Shown one piece after another: positions 58,537 to 64,000 of a DNA stretch of 64,000 nucleotides. The stretch spans positions 1 through 64,000 of the forward strand of contig JAPXFQ010002748.1 in the NCBI GenBank assembly GCA_028564705.1, in the 5' to 3' direction. The position numbers were made by a program, and so were the translations under genes. Each line of letters opens with the position of its first letter. The stretch's first letter is position 1. The stretch comes from Apricaphanius iberus. Lineage: Eukaryota > Chordata > Actinopteri > Cyprinodontiformes > Aphaniidae. The notes under the pieces are model-generated. The model was not told the origin of the DNA, did no database searches, and saw nothing but the letters and a program-made list of their open reading frames with translations.

Positions 58537-61500
58537 TTGTTATGCACCTTTGTGTCACATTGTCTAAGCTTTCACAAAGAATTCCAGCAGAAAAAGGATG
58601 CGGGACCTTATTACTCGAAAGCATTGCCACAAATCATGTACCAGTAATTCTCTCCACTTTATGAATCTTCACCGTTTCAAAAAAAGAAAGACGATGCTGA
58701 ATGACAAAGCTCCAAATGCTCATTAGTCGAGTAACATCTAATTTTACTATCAAATCCTAAGGCGCTGAGTGTTAAGCAATTATGCATGATATATCACCTC
58801 AATTAGGCTGTTCAATACCTTCTTGAAACAGTTTTAGATTTAAGCACCTGCTTTTTTGCTCTGGGTATATTATAAGCGTTAACGTTATTTAGCTTGAATC
58901 ACTCAGGGCTCTTCCTAAATTGTCATCAATGATCCTTGCTTGCTTGAATCTCATCTGCTAGATTTATTTGTGGATTTCTGCTAAGAATATTCAAAACATG
59001 CTCAGACTGAATTGAATGCATTTTGCCTGTAGCCAAATAACTGTATAACATCAGAATATATTTCCCAAAAGATACTGTGGAAATAAGGTTGCTCCTCTTC
59101 AGTCCCCGAAAAAAGATCATTTTCAGAACAAAATTCTGAAGTGGTGCTTATGAACCATACTTAGATCTGTTATGCAAACACACATCATCTCATATGACTC
59201 ACATTGCTTTATTACATTTACCCATGACCTATGATTTAAAAAAAGATGATGGGGTTAAGATTTCAAGAGCCGACCTACTGTACTATGAGCAACATATTAT
59301 GGGAGTGCTGGTGGTTTATAAAACCCAGCTGCAGAGCATTGAACTGACTCTGCTAAAACTAGCTTCATTCACATAACTATAGGAAAAAAACAACACACCC
59401 TGTCACCCTTTCACACGCAGCTCAGGAGAGTTTGTTGAATGTGTACGTGGAGCTTATTAAAAAAAATTATGTTTGATTGACTGCTGTTGTCTGTGTGCTT
59501 GCCCCCCATTAATAACTGTATTAGTGGACAACAATGGGGCTTGTCTGGAGGGACTGGAAGTTGAGAGTAAGAGAGAAGAGAGCTGAAATTAATTACTGCC
59601 TCTATCTGACTGTCACTGCCTCAGCCATTATCTCTCCTCTCTTGTTCATGGACTGTAACTGTGTGTGTGTGTGTTTGTGTGTGCGCGTGTCAACCTCCTG
59701 CAGTGTAACCTTTGGAGGTTGTGCAGTTCTTTAGCAATGCATCTGCATTAAGCTAGAAACAATGAAAAGTCTCAAAAGAACATATCAGCTGCAGATGCAA
59801 TTTGTGTCTCCCAGTCATAAAGCGTCCTTGCACTGACATAAAAACATCCGACATCAGTCAGTTAAATAACAGAATGTTCAGTCAGTCTAAAATTGAAGAG
59901 GAAACATTTAAAGCAAGATCGACATTATTTCTTTCCTACTTGAGGAAAAATGAGAAAACAAAATGTAATATGTCAAATCTTGATACTCCAAAGGATTTGA
60001 GGTTCAAGACTCTAATTAGCCTATGAGCTAAAACATTTTTGTAGTTCTAAACTGTGCATACATTTACGGTTTATTAATGGCTCCCCAAAATGCAGCAATA
60101 ATAAATTCCCAAGTTATAATGTACCATATGAAGTTAGTTTTCAGAAACACAATGGATTAAATGTTAACGACTGGACCGACAAGAACATTTATAGCAGTCA
60201 TTTTAGAAGGCAGAACAATTACTCGTTTTGGACAATAAAGCTATTTAAGTAAAACCACACAGAAACAGTAGCAGGGAAAAATCTGACTTTGCTCCATCCT
60301 CATTAGAAAAATTACAGAATGAGCCTCATGTATTTAGGAAACAACTCTGGGGCAAAATCACAGGGCTATTGAAAACTGTTAAATGTGTTTAAAATTTCAT
60401 TTCATGTCATCAAAGGAAGATTTGATTCAGTCAACTGTTTGAAAAGAAGGAAGGTAGTGAGTTAGCTCACATCAGCCAGCACATGCACAAGAAATGTTTG
60501 TCCTAACTTCATATTTTCTTTGTCTTTTACAATCTGCACTGCCGCTTTTTTAAAAACTACACTACATGTTGACTTAAAAACACAATTCTAAACGTGATTC
60601 TCCACTGAAGAATTGAAGTTTTATCAGTTTTGGAAGGTTCATCACCTTCCTCAAAAACTGGAGTGTGCTGAATACATATTTTCTCTTGCCGATTACTTCT
60701 CCATATTCAAAGTTAATCAGAAAAGCAAGGGCACACGTGACCTCATAAAAACATACTAGTACAAATGTCTTCCATCATAGGTGTGTTAGAATCTGTATGC
60801 TATGAACAAAGTGCCTCACTGTGTGAGGAATTAAAGCAGGTATAACCCGACAACAACAACAAAAAACCTGAGCAATTTGCATGACTTTGTGAATTCACCC
60901 CTCTGTGTATACAAGAAAAAAGACTTTTTTGGCCAAAATGGCCAAATGTGTATTCTGATATACAATTACCGGTAAAGATTTTTATCAAATTAGCTTTTCA
61001 AAATTTTGTGGTGATTGTAATTCGACCAGAGTTCATTTTCATTGCAGACAGAGTTAACCTAAGAAATGTCAGATTTTGTGACAAAAGATTCATTTAAACT
61101 TTTCCAGACCATTTGGTCCTGCATTTCAGGCCTGCAGTATGATTAAAACATGGTATGAAATTATTTCCCTAACATGGACAGCTTTTGAGTAGAAAAAGTG
61201 GTCAGAAGATCTGCAGTCCGTCAACAGATTTATTAGAAAAATTACAACATTTATTAAAAACTATTTACCTCAAAGAAAAAATTGGAAATATCAGAGATTC
61301 TTCCAAACTACAGATTTTTTTATTCAACGAACAGGGAAGATTTTCAGTGCATAAACAAACAGCGGGAAATCACAGTCACAGATCCAAAGACGGCTCTACA
61401 TAGAGGGCAGTCATTTGTGAAGTTCTGATGAACAACATTGGCCAAAAATGACTTTTGGGAAAAATTTGTGATGCTCAACAGAGCAGAATTGCATTTAGAA

Positions 61501-62369
61501 CTTTAATATTTGTTTTTCTGTATAAAATAGACACTCTAGGCTAACCTGATTCAGAGGTTTTGTTCTCGTCAGATTGCCAACATCAGAGTTCTAGATGTTC
61601 ATAGGAAGAAATCTGTGTTCTGAACCACATATAAAAGTGATCAGACGGTTAAAAAATAAAAAAATAAAAACAAATCTAAAGCAAATGTTTGTAAGATGGT
61701 TAGGAATGTTTTGTTATGACTTTGGCAAAGGTATTTACATTTCTGCCAAGTTTCTTAGTCCAAAGCCAATTTCTGCACACATTATAAAGTGAGTGTGGAT
61801 GACAGGTAACAAAAAGTGTGGTAAACAGTGTTTTTAAATAAAATAAAAAGCTTTAACGCCCAGGCATATCAGCCTAATAACTTGGATCAAAACACTGGGC
61901 TCTATATATTACTGTAACCCTAAGTGAGTGGCTGCCCTTTCCCGGAGAAAATGGGTTCCAGGTTATAAGTTTGTAGTCTGTTACTTTACTGTGAATAGAA
62001 TATCTTAAGATAATGTTAATTGATTACTGACATGTTTGTAAATGCATCTAAGAGATAGGTCATGAAGAGATCATCAGTGTTTAAACAGACCTGAGTGAGG
62101 AGCATATTTGATTTGGAGGTCCTCTGACCTAGTTCTCTTTAGCTCTGCAGTGTGAACTGTTTTTTTAACCTTAGGAAATCACATCAAGACATCAAGACAA
62201 CCAATCTGCTTAATGAATATAAAAAAGATAAACTGGAGTACAACCTCATCCTTGTTTAAAGGAAGAAGATATTTTCTTCCAAAACAGTAACTTTCAAGAA
62301 TGGTCTAGTCTGAATCACCGAGCAAATAATAACTGAAATAGCTTTGGCATCAGTTAAGCCTAGTTTTTA
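58537..62369. other. Intron or flank, no exon recognised
   Basis: AT-rich and without recognisable coding. It includes a (GT)n run at about 59661-59690. If the host gene continues, its upstream exons either lie beyond the window or are too short to spot here. Confidence 0.35.
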
Positions 62370-62371
62370 TA

Positions 62372-63972
62372 CCGAACAAAAATATAAATACTACAATTTT
62401 GTTTTTGCTCCCTTTTTTAATGGAATTAACTCAAAGATCTGAAACATTTTCTACATACACAAAATAACATTTTCTCTCAAGTATTATTCACAAATCTAAA
62501 TCTGTGATAGTGAGCACTTTTCCTTTGCTGAGATAATCCATCCCACCTCACAGGTGTACCATATCAAGATGCTGATTAGACAGCATGATTATTGCACGGG
62601 TGTGCCACAATGAAAGGCCACTCAGATATGTTCAGTTAAATGTTACACAGCACATTGCCACAGATGTCACAAGTTTTGCAATTGGTATGCTGGCAGCGAG
62701 AATGTCCAACAGGGCTGTTGCTCATGAATTGAATTTTCATTTCTCTAACATAAGCCATTTCCAAAGGAGTTTCGGAGAATTTGGCAGTAATTCCAACCAG
62801 CCTCACAACCCCAGACCACGGGTAACCACACCAGCCCAGGGCCTCCACATCTAGCACGTTCATCTCCAAGATCATCTAAAGCTAGCCACTCAGGCAGCTG
62901 CTGAAACAATCGGTTTGAATAACTAAAGAATTTCTGCACAAACTGTCAGAAACTATTTCAGGGAGGCTCATCTGCATGCTCGTCATTGTCCTCATCGGAG
63001 TCTCGACCTGACTCCAGTTCATCATCATAACCGACTTGAGTGGGGAAAGGCACACATACGACGGCGTATGGCACATTGGAGAGGTATTCTTTTCACGGAT
63101 GCATTACGCTGTTCAGGGCAGATGGCAGACAGCGTGTGGTATTGTGTGGGTGAGTGGTTTTCTGTTGTCAGTGTTGTGGATCAAGTGGCCCATGGTTGCC
63201 GTGAGGTTATGGTATGGGCAGGCGTACATTATGGAAAAAGAACACTGGTGCATTTTATTGATGGCATTTCGCACACATGGCACAGAGATACTGTGACGAG
63301 ATCCTGAGGCCGATTGTTGTGCCATACGTCCAACAACATCACTTCATGTTGCAGCATGATAATGCACGGCCCCATGTTGCCTCTGTGCACAATCCTTGGA
63401 AGCTGAAAACATCCCAGTTCTTCCATGGTCAGCATACTCACTGGACATGTCATCCATTGAGCATGTTAGGGATGCTCTGGATTGGCGTATACAACAGCGA
63501 GTTCCAGTTCCTGCCAATATCCAGCAACTTCGCACAGCCATCAAAGAGGAGGGGATCAACATCCCACAGGCCACAATCGTCAACCTGATCAACTCTATGC
63601 AACGGATGTTTTACACTGCATGAAGCAAATGGTGGTCACACCAGATACTGACAGGTTTTCTGAGTCTTAAGAGCCCCCAATAAAAAAACCCCTGAACATT
63701 TCAAAGTGACTTTTTTATTGTGGCCAGACTAAGGGACACCTGTGAAATAATCATGCTGTCTAATTAGCATCTTGATATGGCACACCTGTGAGGTGGATGG
63801 ATTATCTCAGGAAAGGAGAATTGCTCACTATCACAAATTTAGACAGATTTTTGAACAATATTTGAGAGAAATTATTATTTTATGTATGTAAAAAATGTTT
63901 CATAATTTTGAGTTCATTTAATAAAAAATGAGAGCAAAAACAAAGCAATTGCTTTTATATTTTTGTTCAGTG
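62372..63972 (+). mobile_element. Near-complete Tc1-like element with long terminal repeats, 1.6 kb
   Basis: Flanked by TA (62370-62371 and 63973-63974). The terminal inverted repeats are long, about 200 bp or more: for example the left end holds gaacaaaaatataaa, tttgtttttgctccc, tgagataatccatcc and tcacaggtgtaccatatcaa, all mirrored near 63770-63970. The first two bases of the left end are lost. This is a different family from the other Tc1-like copies in the window. It carries the transposase pseudogene at 62660-63623. Confidence 0.9.
62660..63623 (+). pseudogene. Tc1-like transposase, frameshifted
   Basis: Landmarks in order: a DNA-binding head (MSNRAVAHELNFHFSNISHF, FGSNSNQPHNPRPRVTTPAQ), then LFTDALRC with the first catalytic Asp. 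VVDQVAHG and MVWAGVHYGKRTLVHFIDGI follow, then LQHDNARPHVA with the second Asp. The last part is SAYSLDMSSIEHVRDAL with the last Glu, and VPVPANIQQLRTAIKEE. All three DDE residues remain, but in three different frames (changes near 63,290 and 63,390) and with a stop after TPAQGLHI. It cannot make enzyme. Confidence 0.88.
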
Positions 63973-64000
63973 TACTTCTCCATCACAATGCAATGCCAAT

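Noticed and set aside
1..64000. CRISPR arrays, bacterial operons, ribosomal RNA or functional tRNA genes
   Set aside because: No regular spacer-repeat structure and no polycistronic gene runs. The only tRNA-like sequences are SINE heads.

Overview
This is eukaryotic DNA, almost certainly from a ray-finned (teleost) fish. The background is AT-rich and intron-rich, and it is crowded with the mix of mobile elements typical of teleosts: several Tc1-like transposons, L2-type and L1-type LINEs, hAT elements with 8-bp target duplications, and two tRNA-derived SINE families. There are no bacterial operons, CRISPR arrays or ribosomal RNA genes. Most open reading frames longer than 60 codons are chance frames or remains of transposons.

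Layout. 1-4.8 kb: a possible last exon of a minus-strand gene, a short SINE copy and a deleted Tc1. 4.8-10.3 kb: a broken L2 LINE beside a three-layer nest, in which a tRNA-type SINE is split by a 3.07-kb hAT that itself carries a second SINE. 10.3-23.4 kb: mostly unique, AT-rich, non-coding DNA with two hAT-like remnants, an L2-like tail and one candidate conserved non-coding block. 23.4-29.9 kb: a 6.4-kb L1 insertion on the minus strand with a 17-bp target duplication, a long poly(A) tail, a very GC-rich 3.3-kb 3' region and a damaged ORF2. 29.9-40.4 kb: SINE and L2 copies plus unclassified repeat-like blocks. 40.4-46.9 kb: no recognised coding. 46.9-57.7 kb: the 3' end of a minus-strand host gene. 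57.7-64 kb: intron or flank with two more Tc1-like elements.

The only well-supported host gene is the minus-strand gene at 46.9-57.7 kb. Five exons can be joined with correct GT-AG sites and matching phases to give about 487 C-terminal residues. I do not recognise the protein. Its N-terminal exons should lie above 57.7 kb, at least partly outside the window. Several transposons sit in its introns.

No new defence, regulatory or metabolic system is evident. The most informative structures are the nested hAT-in-SINE with a perfect 8-bp duplication, the L1 with an extraordinary G-rich 3' UTR and a stuttered 5' junction, and the unidentified host gene with a TG-repeat beside one splice acceptor.
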